From NCBI GenBank assembly GCA_026936325.1, contig JAPTHN010000008.1, positions 14,733,759-14,797,758 on the forward strand: a DNA stretch of 64,000 nt. Direction: 5' to 3'. Within the stretch, counting starts at the first letter, position 1. Each line of letters starts with the position of its first letter. Shown here piece by piece: positions 24,915-35,639 of this stretch. The DNA comes from Platynereis dumerilii (taxonomy: Eukaryota > Annelida > Polychaeta > Phyllodocida > Nereididae). The notes beneath the pieces were generated by a model. It was given only the letters and a program-made list of their open reading frames with translations, searched no databases and was not told where the DNA came from. The translations under genes and the position numbers were made by a program.

Positions 24915-26203
24915 ATGGAGTTTTATAGTGATATAATAAGATTATACTATATATATGACGGGGACGCCTCCACATCTACAGACGATGACGGAGAACTGAA
25001 CAGTATTTTGGCATCGCGCTTGCCATCTCCAGTACCTGCACCTTCAGAAGCTGCTCAGCCAATAGAGACCCTTGTAACCGGCAGAGAGCCCACCCTCGGC
25101 CCGAAGGAAATGCTTTTCTTTCACGGTCCGAAGAATCCTCAGTCGCCATTCTACCATCACCGTTGCGATGGAAGAATCAGAACAACATCTCAGCGGAAGC
25201 TGCTTACCAGCATGAGATGCTTCAGCACCAAAGACTGCCATGTTTCGCAAATCATGAACTCTTTCGCTGTCACTCCTTCCATGATGTGAAACGCATTGCT
25301 TCAAAGTGGGTGCCTAAGTGCAACAAAACCTGGGAGACCATCAGGTTCATGATCATGGAAGACATTTGCACTGCGAAGCTGCAACAGTGTAAGGCTTTTA
25401 AGAATGCTCTCCTAGCCAGTAGAGATGCTGTGTTACTACACAACACTGAGACCGATGCTGTATGGGGATGCGGATTGGACCTTCGCGGTAGGAATATGAT
25501 GGGCCGCATTCTCATGAATATCCGGAAGTTACTCACAGATTACCAGCATGACTATCCTTCGCTACCAACCAAACTCCATGATCGGTCGAGTGAACAAGCC
25601 CCTTCGAAACAACCAACTGAATCGATTCTCCCGAAGCGTAAAGTCCTTGTCATCGGCAATTCCAACGTTCGCGGGATTGCCAAGGGATTATGTGACAGAG
25701 GACTGGATGGCACTGGTTTCGTTTATCCTGGACAGACGCTTACTCAGTTAAAGATTCGAACTGAAACTGTGAAGGAGTCGCTTCGTGACTCCAAACCTGA
25801 TGCCATCCTTGTCCACGCTGGTGACATTGAGGTGCGTGACTCTTTCATCTCTGTGCCGACCATCGCTCATGCTATGTCTGAACTGTCGTCTGACCTCCAA
25901 CAGAAGTTCCCCGGCAGCAGAATCGTTGTGAGCGGACTACCAACTGTGCCCGGACAACGGCGGCTTAACGAACGCATTGCCCAGGTCAACGAACACTTTG
26001 CCCTTATCTGCAGGAAGACCAAGGGGCATGCGTTTCTGTGCAACAAGAACGCAAGACTACAAAGGGACAACTTGCACCTCACCATTCGCTCAAGAGACAC
26101 TATTGCCTGGACGACTTCATGCCTGTCATGTGAAGAAATGTGTTTAGGCCTAGTGTGCTGCCTGCTACTCGTGTCGTTTGTGCAAATAGTGATTTCAATG
26201 TGA
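24915..26203 (+). CDS. LINE ORF1: NADAR-like domain plus SGNH hydrolase-like domain
   Basis: The N-terminal part (frame starting at 24915) reads KEMLFFHGPKNPQSPFY, the opening of NADAR/YbiA (DUF1768) domains. A one-base shift near 25163 moves the frame. The remainder then continues ISAEAAYQHEM, KNALLASRDAVLL, VWGCGLDLRGRNMMGRILM, matching later NADAR blocks including the conserved Glu and W-G motifs. NADAR proteins are N-glycosidases of ADP-ribose compounds. From about residue 160 of the second frame, KVLVIGNSNVRG and RDNLHLT recall SGNH-hydrolase blocks I and V, although the block I Ser context is GNSN and block III is weak (HAGDIEV). Esterase-like ORF1 domains are known in CR1-like LINEs; the NADAR part is unusual. 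The product presumably acts in the element RNP. The last ~35 residues are hydrophobic. Confidence 0.72.
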
Positions 26204-26233
26204 ACATTACTTGTAACCAAAAAGAATCTGATA

Positions 26234-29200
26234 ATGTTAAAGATAATCATGACAATGTTGTTAATATGGAAACTCACATGCAAAGATTATGTAATTAATA
26301 TTCATAAGATCCATGTTCCTGAAGTAGCAAATGTCCAGGCTAACCATGTAAATTGCCAAGTTGAAATTAATTCTGATCAGAAGTTTGATGAAATCACTAT
26401 ACAAAATTATAACATTATTGAAGCAGTTGACATTCCTAGAATGTCTGATGAAATAAGACCAAGTTTAGGTGCTAGCCATATTTATGGAGTCGCTGATGCA
26501 GCTCAGAGTACAATTGATATTTTTGATGATATGCCTCAAGATTTAGTTAATGAAGAACAACTTGACAAAACTTTAAATATAATGGTATGGAATATTCATG
26601 GTCTTGGAGATAAACTAAATAATAGGGAATTTCTTGATTACATTGGAAATAATGATATCATACTCTTTCTAGAAACTATGAAGTTAGATAGTTATAAACC
26701 AACATTGAAAAATCATATATACTTTCACTTTCAAAGGAAATTTCAGCATCGGCGAGCCCGTAAACCAGCAGGAGGTATAGGATTGTTAGTTTGTGCTAAA
26801 CTATTTGAATCCGGGGTTGTTAGTATTGCTAGAAAGTCTGACTTTGCAGTTTGGTTGAAAATTAAGCAGAGTAATCGCTCCGATATTTATCTTGCTGCTA
26901 TCTACATTCCGCCTTTGGACTCTTCATCAACAATTTCTAGTTTTCAGGATAACAATGCATTTCACTTGTTGCAGGATGATATTACACATTTTAGCCAAAT
27001 TGGTGATATAGCACTTTGTGGCGATTTCAATGCTCGTACTGGTAGAATTTCAGACTTCTCAACGACACTGGGGAATGATAAACATAGTCTAATTGCCAAT
27101 TATTGTGAACCCACATCGCTTATTTTTCCTAACTATCAAAGGTACTCTGATGACAGTAAGGTCAATCGATATGGAAAAGAGCTGCTAGAGCTGTGCAAAT
27201 CAAGCGGCTTGAGAATTATGAATGGTTATTTTGATAGGAATAGGAGCACAGGAACCTTCACTTGTTACACTGCAAATGGTAAAAGTTTAATTGACTATCT
27301 GATATGTGATTCACAATTTTATCAGAACATATCTAGTTTCAAGATTGATCCTCTTAATAGTGATTCAGACCATAGGCCGCTATTGTTTTCTTTGAAAATG
27401 GCCAATGTTGATGAACTGGTTGCAACTGCTAAGTCAAGTTCTGATGAAGGTATGCATGCTTCAAATGTAAAGTTTTATAGATACAAATTTGACTTGCAAA
27501 AGGCAGCTAAGTTAATGCCAACATTGAAGGATGTCCAATGTTTGTCACTTTACGACACATTCATGGATTGTATTGTTTCCGACACAGGGGTAGATAATAC
27601 GGTTACTGAATTATATAGTTTATTAGAATCTGCAATTTCTAAAAATTTCCAGAAAAAATATCTGAGAGCCGCTGCTGACACATTTCCAAGAAATGAATGG
27701 TTTGATTCCGAATGCAAGTCTCTCAAACGAAAACTCAATGACTTCTCTAAACATAATGATTTAAACTCTACATTAAATCATGCAGAATACAACAGTTTAA
27801 AGAAGCAATATCGTTCCACTTTGCAAAGAAAAAAACGACTCTATCAAAACAATATAAGGACAGAGTTAAGTACTATGGAAAGTAATAATCCCCAGGACTA
27901 CTGGAAATTTTGGGATAGATTGAAAAGGAATAATATTCTTTCATTCACAAGCAATATAACTCTAAATGCTTTTGAGACTTATTTCTCAGGCATTCAGTCT
28001 CCGCCAATGGTTGCTCAAGAGAAATTTGATATGCAGTTTCTAATTGAAATAGAGCATTATATGAGTTCATATAACACCACTCCACACCCGTCATTTATTA
28101 CTGATGCGCCAATCACTGCACATGAGGTAGAAACTGAACTGAGGAATCTTAAGACTGGTAAAGCACCAGGAATTGATGGCATAAGCAATGAGTTTTACAA
28201 ATATTTGTCTGATTATTTAACTGAGCCTCTGACAATTACATTTAACTATATTTGGGAGAAAGGTACTTATCCTGATAAATGGGCAGAAGGAATTATCCAA
28301 CCCCTGCATAAAAAAGGCAGTCAGAGCGAACCAGATAACTATCGCAAATTAACTTTAATGGCTTGTATGGGAAAGGTTTTTGAATCAATTGTTAATAAAA
28401 GATTAGTTTTCCAGGAGGAAGCAACTAATTCAATTGATCCATACCAATTTGGTTTCTGTAAAGGATGTAGAACCAGTGACAATGTATTCATTATAGATAC
28501 ATTGATGTCTTATCACAAGCACAAGAAAAAACCGCTGTTCATAACTTTTGTTGACTTTTCCAAAGCATTTGACTTTGTAAACCGAACCTTCCTATATTAC
28601 AAATTAATAAAAAAGGGATATGGAGGCAGGTTGCTAAATGTCATTCAAAGCATGTTCTCAAAATCAGGTGCTAGAGTTAGATGGCAGGGTCAGCTTGGAT
28701 CAAATATTGATAGTACCCATGGTGTCCTCCAGGGTGGTATTGTCAGTCCTAAACTGTTTAACTTATTCCTATCTGATATGAATGAGTACTTGGACCAAAG
28801 CAGTGGTATTAAAATCAATGATGTCACATTCACTCATCTACTATACGCAGATGACCTTGTGTTGGTCTCTGGCAGTGCGTCAGGAATGCAGAAATTGTTA
28901 GACAACCTTGCATCGTACTGTAGGAAATGGCACTTGTTGATTAACTCAGATAAAAGTAAGATAATGGTAGTACAGCCTAGTAGACGTAAGGCAACAAATG
29001 ATCCTTCCTACGACTTCTCAATAGATGGTGACAGTCTGGAGGTAGTCGATTCCTATAAGTATCTTGGACATATAATCAGCAGCACAGGCAAAATTTATGA
29101 AAAAATGTATGACCATCTCTCAACTCAGGCGCAAAGGGCAATGCATGCACTCAAAGAGCGTGTTAAATCTACTGTTGGATATCTCCCAGCAAAAGTCTAT

Positions 29201-30058
29201 CTAAAAATGTTTGATTCACATGTCATGCCAATTCTTGATTATCACAGTGAAATATGGTTCTCAATGAAAGAAATAGGTGTACTAGAGAAAATCCAATTGC
29301 ATTTTCTAAAAAATCTTCTTGGTGTCAGACTTCAAACTTCCACTGTAGCAGTGCTAGCTGACACTGGGCGTTTTCCTCTGCTCTGTAGACAAAAGGTATC
29401 AGCATTAAAATACCTGGATAGGTTAAAATCAGGCAACTGTCCTACTTTGCTTAATGAATGCTATGATATACAGAAATTGCTACTGATAAAGAAACAACCT
29501 TGCTGGCTGGCGAGAGTTGAACAGATAACAGGAATGCTAAATTTAAATGTGAATGAAGGTATCAATGTGAATAGAACAGTATCAAAATTGTATGATCAAG
29601 CACAAATTAAAATGCTAGCTGAAATAAATGACAGTGGTAAAAATCCAAAGCTTAGAACATATAAATTATTTAAGAAAGACTTTCGTCTAGAGCCATACCT
29701 GAACATAAACCTCCCAAAATGTCTCTATCAGAGCATTGCTAGATTTCGATTAAGTTCTCATAACCTTCACATAGAACTAGGTAGACACAAACGACCATAT
29801 ATTGTGGCAGACGAACGTCTATGTAAAAGATGTGATGTGAATATGGTAGAAGATGAATTTCATTGCCTAATGATTTGCAAACAATGGAGCTCACTGAGAT
29901 GTGACCTTTTTGAAATTGCCTCCCAGCATATTGAAAATTTTCTTGTATTACATCAAAATGAACAGTTCCTACATATACTTACTAACAAAAACTATGAAGT
30001 AAATTTTGGACTAGCAAAATTTTTAGCCATTGTCTTAAATGCTGATAACATTGTCTAA
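26234..30058 (+). CDS. LINE ORF2: APE endonuclease and reverse transcriptase, intact
   Basis: 1274 residues with no interruption, starting 30 nt after ORF1. About residues 114-385 form an APE-like endonuclease (LNIMVWNIHGLG, CGDFNARTG, LIDYLICD, SDSDHRPL). Residues ~630-920 form the reverse transcriptase: GKAPGIDGISNEFYK, then FVDFSKAFDFVN with the first catalytic Asp, GVLQGGIVSPKLFN, and the YADD box near residue 870. A Cys-rich motif (CKRCD...HCLMIC, ~1196-1214) closes the protein, as in many LINE ORF2 proteins. It nicks the target DNA and copies element RNA there. The first ~110 residues are unassigned. Start could be any of several early Met codons. Confidence 0.93.
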   Translation: MLKIIMTMLLIWKLTCKDYVINIHKIHVPEVANVQANHVNCQVEINSDQKFDEITIQNYNIIEAVDIPRMSDEIRPSLGASHIYGVADAAQSTIDIFDDMPQDLVNEEQLDKTLNIMVWNIHGLGDKLNNREFLDYIGNNDIILFLETMKLDSYKPTLKNHIYFHFQRKFQHRRARKPAGGIGLLVCAKLFESGVVSIARKSDFAVWLKIKQSNRSDIYLAAIYIPPLDSSSTISSFQDNNAFHLLQDDITHFSQIGDIALCGDFNARTGRISDFSTTLGNDKHSLIANYCEPTSLIFPNYQRYSDDSKVNRYGKELLELCKSSGLRIMNGYFDRNRSTGTFTCYTANGKSLIDYLICDSQFYQNISSFKIDPLNSDSDHRPLLFSLKMANVDELVATAKSSSDEGMHASNVKFYRYKFDLQKAAKLMPTLKDVQCLSLYDTFMDCIVSDTGVDNTVTELYSLLESAISKNFQKKYLRAAADTFPRNEWFDSECKSLKRKLNDFSKHNDLNSTLNHAEYNSLKKQYRSTLQRKKRLYQNNIRTELSTMESNNPQDYWKFWDRLKRNNILSFTSNITLNAFETYFSGIQSPPMVAQEKFDMQFLIEIEHYMSSYNTTPHPSFITDAPITAHEVETELRNLKTGKAPGIDGISNEFYKYLSDYLTEPLTITFNYIWEKGTYPDKWAEGIIQPLHKKGSQSEPDNYRKLTLMACMGKVFESIVNKRLVFQEEATNSIDPYQFGFCKGCRTSDNVFIIDTLMSYHKHKKKPLFITFVDFSKAFDFVNRTFLYYKLIKKGYGGRLLNVIQSMFSKSGARVRWQGQLGSNIDSTHGVLQGGIVSPKLFNLFLSDMNEYLDQSSGIKINDVTFTHLLYADDLVLVSGSASGMQKLLDNLASYCRKWHLLINSDKSKIMVVQPSRRKATNDPSYDFSIDGDSLEVVDSYKYLGHIISSTGKIYEKMYDHLSTQAQRAMHALKERVKSTVGYLPAKVYLKMFDSHVMPILDYHSEIWFSMKEIGVLEKIQLHFLKNLLGVRLQTSTVAVLADTGRFPLLCRQKVSALKYLDRLKSGNCPTLLNECYDIQKLLLIKKQPCWLARVEQITGMLNLNVNEGINVNRTVSKLYDQAQIKMLAEINDSGKNPKLRTYKLFKKDFRLEPYLNINLPKCLYQSIARFRLSSHNLHIELGRHKRPYIVADERLCKRCDVNMVEDEFHCLMICKQWSSLRCDLFEIASQHIENFLVLHQNEQFLHILTNKNYEVNFGLAKFLAIVLNADNIV

Positions 30059-30895
30059 ATCTGATCTTTATGTTAATTATTTGTATCACCATTGCACAAA
30101 TCGCGAGTGGCCACAGGCACTGAACATACGGTACTTACATGTCATGGCAGTAGGCCTATATAAATTGTTCCTTTTGTATATATGCATGTATGTTCATAGC
30201 TATTGTTAGTATCATGATATTTGTATTCATTTCTTAAGTGTGTGTATATAATTTTTTGGTGCATAATTTGGTGCTAGTCATAAAGGTGCGTTACTTGTTC
30301 ATGGTGCTCAAATTGACATTCTGTGTATATATTATTATGTGCTTGTGTATGGTCATTTTGGATAATGAAAGTAGACTGTGAGAGCCCGATGGTGCGGTCT
30401 CATAGCGGTTGCCGCTGGCCCCGTGCTTCGGAGCTCTCACGCCAACTTAAATTAATCAGCTTAGAACTTAAAATAGCAATAATCTAAACATTTTATATTC
30501 TAAATGATCAGTATTAATGCAATTGAACTTTACGTATATATGCTGCTACTGATATAATTATATTAAATTGCTACAGATAGAATTCTATGAGACTTTAATA
30601 TGTAAACTGGTTATGTTTCTAAATATTTTATATCTTATTAAATGTGTCAGTATATATCTTTCCATTTAGTTCATGGATATATCGTTATGGTGCTTTTAAT
30701 TGCAGTATTATCATTATTTTATGTAAATTGATACTTGACATTCTCCCTAGATGTAGTTTATAGTCACTGTCCCTCTCTCTTGTATATATATATCTTCTGT
30801 CTTTCTTTGTAGTTATTTTACTGTCATCACACATGTATCTTGTTGATATTTCGTTGTGAATAAAAGAATATATATATATATATATAATATATAAT
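30059..30895 (+). other. LINE 3' UTR with GC-rich hairpin and TA tail
   Basis: Non-coding. The arms GTGAGAGC (30378-30385) and GCTCTCAC (30433-30440) enclose a GC-rich stretch that stands out against AT-rich flanks; 3' UTR stem-loops of this kind serve in LINE RNA recognition in studied families. AATAAA at about 30859 precedes a (TA)n tail. Confidence 0.6.
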
Positions 30896-30973
30896 AATTG
30901 ATGTTCCTTAAGTTTTAAAACACTTTTGGGCCAGAGCCAGCAAACTTTTGGCCAAGAGCTAGTAATCCACTAT

Positions 30974-31530
30974 TAAAAAATAACGTGCAAGCGCTTTAAG
31001 CAGCGCCTGTACTTTTTTTAACTGATGGATTGGAAATGCCACCCTGTCTATCTACCTATCTATAGACATCTATCTGTATATCAATCTATCTATTTATCTA
31101 TCCATATATATGTATCTATATGCCTATCTATTTTCTATTTATTTATCAATTTAATCATGTATTTATCACTGCCTGAGGCTACATTTATATAGGTAGATAA
31201 AACAACCCAGCTATTTATTTATTAGTTAATTTATCTGTTTATTAGAGTTTCAAAGGCCCAATAATTTCGTTAAGGGCATTGAACAGTTTGAAAAGCCAAT
31301 TACTTTCAAGCAGGACTTTTAAACAGCGTGGTAAACATAAGACATTAAATTAAACAACTGGAACGATTAGCTCAATTTGGGGAGGTTCCAACAAAGGGCC
31401 GGATCCACCAGCAGGAAGAAGAAGAAGTCCGTGATTTTGTAATAAAATATTTTATTTAGCATGTTAGGCGACCAAATGTTGATGCTGGCTAGTTAAAATT
31501 ATTCTGAGACTGTATATGCAATTATAATGC
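30974..31530 (+). repeat. Dispersed repeat R5, copy 1
   Basis: Starts TTAAAAAATAACGTGCAAGC, passes through CTAT-rich microsatellite DNA and a CAGCAGGAAGAAGAAGAAG-type word, and matches 44952-45620 in the same order. The copies are diverged. Family not recognised. Confidence 0.5.
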
Positions 31531-31943
31531 AAAGTTTGGAAGGGATAAAAGAAACAGGACGACTTCCAAGTTGTCGACAATTTTTCACAAAATGCCTAAG
31601 AGTGTATTTTTTTTTTTTGCAATTCACAAATGCATTCTGATAAAATTTCTATAAACAATATCAACCAAAGTAAGTTGAAGGAAGAGCATCCGAGTAAATA
31701 TTCTATAGCTATAGCCTATACCTTCATTCAGAACTTTCTTTCATCCTTTCACATTTTTCCTGCATTCATTCCTGCACTCATATCATATTCCTGCATTCAT
31801 ATTCCTGCATAGGCCTACATATTCCTACATTCATAGCATTCATATTCCGGCATTCACACAAATGTATTCCCGCATTCCTTCCTTCATTGAGTTCATTCCC
31901 ATCCCTCTGTGTCACCGCTTTATTTTAGGTTCTAATTCTTAGG

Positions 31944-32278
31944 CCTCATGACAGGATACACCCCCCAAACCCTCTCATAAACTCAGCACCGTCAACTTAG
32001 GCCTAACCTCTTTTACCCTCAACTTACCCCTTTTTCCTTCCGCCACCCTCAACTACCCTCAGCTTCCCTCAACTACTCAACTTAACTCAACTAAACTCAA
32101 GTAACCTCAACTAAACTCAAATAAACTCAACTTTCCTCAACTAAACTCACTTCCCCTCGAGTAGACTCGGCTCCCCTCAAGTAAACTCGGCTCCCTCAAC
32201 TAAACTCGGCTCCCCTCAGTTACCCCATGATAAAACAGTGGTAACCCCAGGGGGTTGAGGGTGTATCCTGCCATGAGG
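31944..32278. mobile_element. Short-TIR element filled with a CTCAACTAAA minisatellite
   Basis: A 20 bp terminal inverted repeat (CCTCATGACAGGATACACCC at the left; the right inverse has one mismatch) encloses 335 bp. The interior is dominated by degenerate CTCAACTAAA and CTCGGCTCCC units. No coding capacity. The superfamily is undetermined because the target duplication is unclear. Confidence 0.6.
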
Positions 32279-32288
32279 ATTAGCAGTC

Positions 32289-32814
32289 AAAACGCCTACA
32301 GACAAGAACGCCTACTGTGATTTCTGACAATGCAAGAACGGCAACGCAAAACCGCCTACTAATAGATGTCAAAAACGCCTACAAGTCTATACCAAAACGC
32401 CTACAAGCCTATACCAAAACGCCTACTGTATGAAGGAACAACTGTGAGGTTTAAGCAGTTCTTTAGTAGGTGAAAAACCAATTATAGCTTCTACATCAGA
32501 CAGTCTTTGAAGAAATGAATTTATAGCAATTATCATTTACATTGCTCTGTGTGCCATACATGTGTCATGATGGATATTAGCAGTTGGATCACACTTTTAA
32601 CTAGCAGTTGGATCACACTTTCAACCCCTGTGATTCTGTAGGCACAAAGAAGCTTTTTTCGAATTGAAATTATGACAGAACAACACTTGATTTTTAAAAT
32701 TGTTTATTGTCATTGGAAAAAACCATGCACAAATGTAGGCGTTTTGGTCATTGCAGAAATAGACGTTTTTGTAGAGTGCAGTTGCCGTTTTTGTAATGAC
32801 CAGTAGGCGTTTTT
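32289..32814. repeat. Foldback block of AAAACGCCTAC units
   Basis: About seven direct units (from 32289-32299 to near 32422) face about four inverted units (32735-32745 to 32803-32814) across a 300 bp spacer. Two unit types alternate, ACGCCTAC and ACGGCAAC, in both arms. It has no coding frame. Confidence 0.65.
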
Positions 32815-33049
32815 ACATTGTCATGGAACTGGAAAATTAGCTGTAGATGTTGAGGCTTTAATTCTTAAAAACCTGTATTCATATTCCTGCATGCATTCCT
32901 TAATTTCTTTCCTTAATTCCTTTAAAATACCTTCCTTAATTCCTTCATTCATTCTGTCCTTCATTCCTTCATATCTTCCTTCATTCATTCATTGAGTTCG
33001 TTCCCATGCTCTGTCCCGCCTCTCTATTTTAGGTTCTAATTCTTGAAAA

Positions 33050-33767
33050 CCCTGTGAGGGCCTCCACACACAACAGATCCCCGTAGGGGCCTCAGACTTA
33101 TTCCCTGGTGGAAAATCTTTGCTGAGAAAAAAGCCACCTAGCGGATGTTTTCGGCATTACGTAGGCCAACGTAGTCGTTGGCCGATTGATTTTTTGCTTC
33201 AATGTCGAAATGCTGGGCTGAATTATGGATTCCCGTATGATTTTGAAAAATCCCTGAGCTCTTACACCAACTTTAATGCATGGGAATGATTATGTCAGTG
33301 TTCGTTGGGAATATAATCTACATGATGACTATGAATTCACATTGAAACAGGCTTCAGGTAGGTAAATGTTTCATGTCTGGTTTGAAGGTCCGTTGTTTCA
33401 GTCAAAACAGGACGAAATCGTCTGATATGTGGCCGCCGCGGCGCCCACTAAAAAGAAATCCAAGCCCCCCCCCCCCCCCAAATGGTGGTCCCCTAATTGT
33501 CTATGGTTGGCAAGCAAAAGGTAACTGTGTATCATCTTGTGGACTCCCACCCTTTCTCATCTCTCAGGTCAGGTGTTGTAAACTGTGTATCATTCTCAGA
33601 TGTGAACACTGGGAGTGCCACATGTCAGAAATTATGCCCTCTGGTGTGAAAACTAGTTGTTACAGGTAGTCAAGCAGCAAGCATGGGCAGTTGTAACCGA
33701 ACAAAATCTTTCAACTGATTTTTCATAAACCAAGTCGTAACTGCAAGATCTAGTTATTTAAAAAAAT
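33050..33767. other. Non-coding stretch, nothing recognised
   Basis: Contains a C run at 33467-33479 and a 98-codon open frame with no recognisable motif. No splice or promoter context supports a gene. Confidence 0.4.
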
Positions 33768-33799
33768 CAGTATTCGAAATAGCCCATGTCATTTGCGGG

Positions 33800-33831
<32 letters not shown>

Positions 33832-34448
33832 TGGTAAGCGCAGCCCTCTAAGCCCAGTTCTGGGTGCTCACGTGGGCTGATTGATGAGATGGGAGAGGGC
33901 TCAGAGAGGGCGGGAGTCCTCAATATGTTACACATTTACCCCATGTGAGGGATCTTTTACTTGCCCAGCATAGACACTGACAAGGGGCCGCCAATTTAAC
34001 GTCTCATCTGAACGACATCCAGCTGGGATTTTGCTCATGAAGGTCCACTGAAAATTTTAGGTTCGAACCCATTCAGGTAAAGACCTTCAGCAGAGCAGGC
34101 GAGAACCTTAATCACTTGGCCACCCAGCTGCGGGGGCCTGTCAGCGGCAAGACCTGAGGGGTCGAAGCTTTTGAGGTTGGAGGTCTGCGGGCCGCCGGAG
34201 GCCCCCAGAAGCTGGGGGGTTTCAGAAAGGACTACAAGTAACTGAAATGAATTCTTTGTGTTTTTTAAAAGCATGTTTTATATCAGAAAATGACTTTCGA
34301 AAACCCCAACGCTGGATTAAATCATGCACTATTAGTATTTAAGGGGGTCTTTTGAGGACCCCACTGGGTCCCTCTCAAAATGTATTTTAGGTGATCCTAA
34401 CAGTATTTGGGGGGATCAAAACCCCCCCACCCCTTATTTCAGACACTG
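33768..34448 (-). mobile_element. hAT MITE (family R4) split by a SINE
   Basis: Inverted relative of 42034-42387. Its ends read CAG..TCGAAATA and ATTTCAGACACTG, with A-rich 8-mers at both flanks that could be a target duplication. A tRNA-derived SINE sits inside, so the MITE is older than the SINE. Confidence 0.6.
33801..34128 (-). mobile_element. tRNA-derived SINE with GATA-repeat tail
   Basis: On the minus strand the head reads GCTGGGTGGCCAAGTGATTA, with an RNA polymerase III A-box-like word (TGGCCAAGTGATTAAGG), then a B box GGTTCGAACC about 55 bp later. These resemble a class II (Ser/Leu-like) tRNA. The body is about 200 bp and the 3' tail is (TATC)n on the minus strand (33801-33830). TGCGGGG flanks both sides (33794-33800 and 34129-34135), a convincing target duplication. 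Confidence 0.8.
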
Positions 34449-34801
34449 AAAAAAAATTTTAGCATAGGCCTACATAAGAAGAATAACCCTTCAAGTTCAG
34501 AGCGCATAGTTGCTGAACCCCAAGGAAGGAGGGGAGAAAAAAGCATGCCATGAATCAAGTACATATTGCTTGAAATTTGATAAATGTTAAATGATAAAAT
34601 GTATGGTAAATGGTAATTGGCCAAATTGTACCAAGGTCCATTACAAAAGTTCAGCAGTTTTTGTTGCAGTTTGTTTACTGACGGACGGATGGACGGACAG
34701 AAAGACGCACGCGAATAAAGAAATTCTTCCCATCCTACAGTATGGCTAAACAGGAAGAGGAAAATACATGTATGGAGAAACTGTCCTAGTGCATTTTTAA
34801 A

Positions 34802-35269
34802 CATTTTTTAGTAACTGGGAGACCAAACGGTCTCCTGATGCACAGATTTGGTCTCTCAGTCATTGCCATGCAATTTGGCATCGCTGGGAGACCAATTTCT
34901 TTTTTGCAAAGACTCTTATCAATTCCTCATTTGGTTGTCATAGTTTTTAGTTCTGCGGCACATTTGAAACCAAGGCTTCTGCTTCTCATATGAAAAATAT
35001 TCTTTGATATCTCTAGAATATATACTTCTGCTTATGTCATCTTTCTGGTTTCCGATTTTAAAAAATTTGTCAAGGCTCTTTTTTGTGGCAATCAGCAAAA
35101 CTCCTAAATTAGCAGCCAGCTCAACAGTTCAAAATCTTTTGGCGAGCACATCATGATATAAATATAATGTAATGGATATACATCTACAGCTGCTGATCTG
35201 TAAATGTCGCGCATCATGACGCTACGAAATTGTGTTGGTCTCCCAGTCGAAAATCCTTTAAAAAATGCT
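34802..35269. mobile_element. Inverted-repeat element with GGGAGACC hairpins
   Basis: ACTGGGAGACCAA (34814-34826) and TTGGTCTCCCAGT (35235-35247) are perfect inverses, extended outward by CATTTTTTA and AAAAAATG. Further GAGACC/GGTCTC pairs lie in the left 80 bp, including GAGACC-AAAC-GGTCTC. No coding capacity; superfamily unknown. Confidence 0.5.
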
Positions 35270-35639
35270 GTCGTATCAGTACTGACCTCTCTCCCCTAAC
35301 CCACATATTTTCATTTTACCTGTATATTTTGAACTAAAACGCAAAAACATGATCCAAATCATATCTATGTGATGGCCATAAAGTGAAGCAATGCAGATAT
35401 CCATTATACTTTTTAAAATTTCCACCAAAGTTATTTCTGAAAACCCCTTTCAAAGAATTAATCAAAGTTACAAAAGCCATGCGTAATCTTTTGTTTCTTT
35501 AATATCTAATGTATTTTGGTGCTGTTTGCCCTGAAAATGTGTGATGTCATCAAAAAGCCTCTAGCTTCATTCCTATCAATAAGAAAACACACCATGCGGT
35601 TTAGTTAAAAATTGTGATTAAGGACATGTGTGTTGACTG

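Larger units (their letters stand above)
24840..30895 (+). mobile_element. Near full-length LINE (non-LTR retrotransposon)
   Basis: Parts in order: a 21 bp unit in two tandem copies (24840-24881); ORF1 (24915-26203, broken once by a frameshift) with NADAR-like and SGNH-like domains; a 30 nt gap; ORF2 (26234-30058, intact) with APE endonuclease, reverse transcriptase and a C-terminal zinc-knuckle-like motif; a 3' UTR with a GC-rich hairpin (30378-30440); and an AT-repeat tail (30866-30895). APE-type endonuclease plus esterase-like ORF1 points to the Jockey/CR1-L2 group; the clade is unresolved. No target duplication was identified, so both ends are approximate. The intact ORF2 implies a recent insertion. 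Confidence 0.85.
31736..33045 (+). repeat. CATTCCT-rich low-complexity DNA, duplicated
   Basis: Runs of CATTCCTGCATTC and CATTCCTTC words occur at 31740-31900 and again at 32880-32995. A GAGTTC(A/G)TTCCCAT...TTTTAGGTTCTAATTCTT segment follows each run (about 31891-31940 and 32994-33044). The two inner elements listed next apparently inserted into, or arose with, this duplicated unit. Confidence 0.55.

Noticed and set aside
24912-26203. NADAR-SGNH frames as an independent host gene
   Set aside because: Only 30 nt separate them from a LINE ORF2 in the same orientation, and esterase-like ORF1 is known in LINEs.
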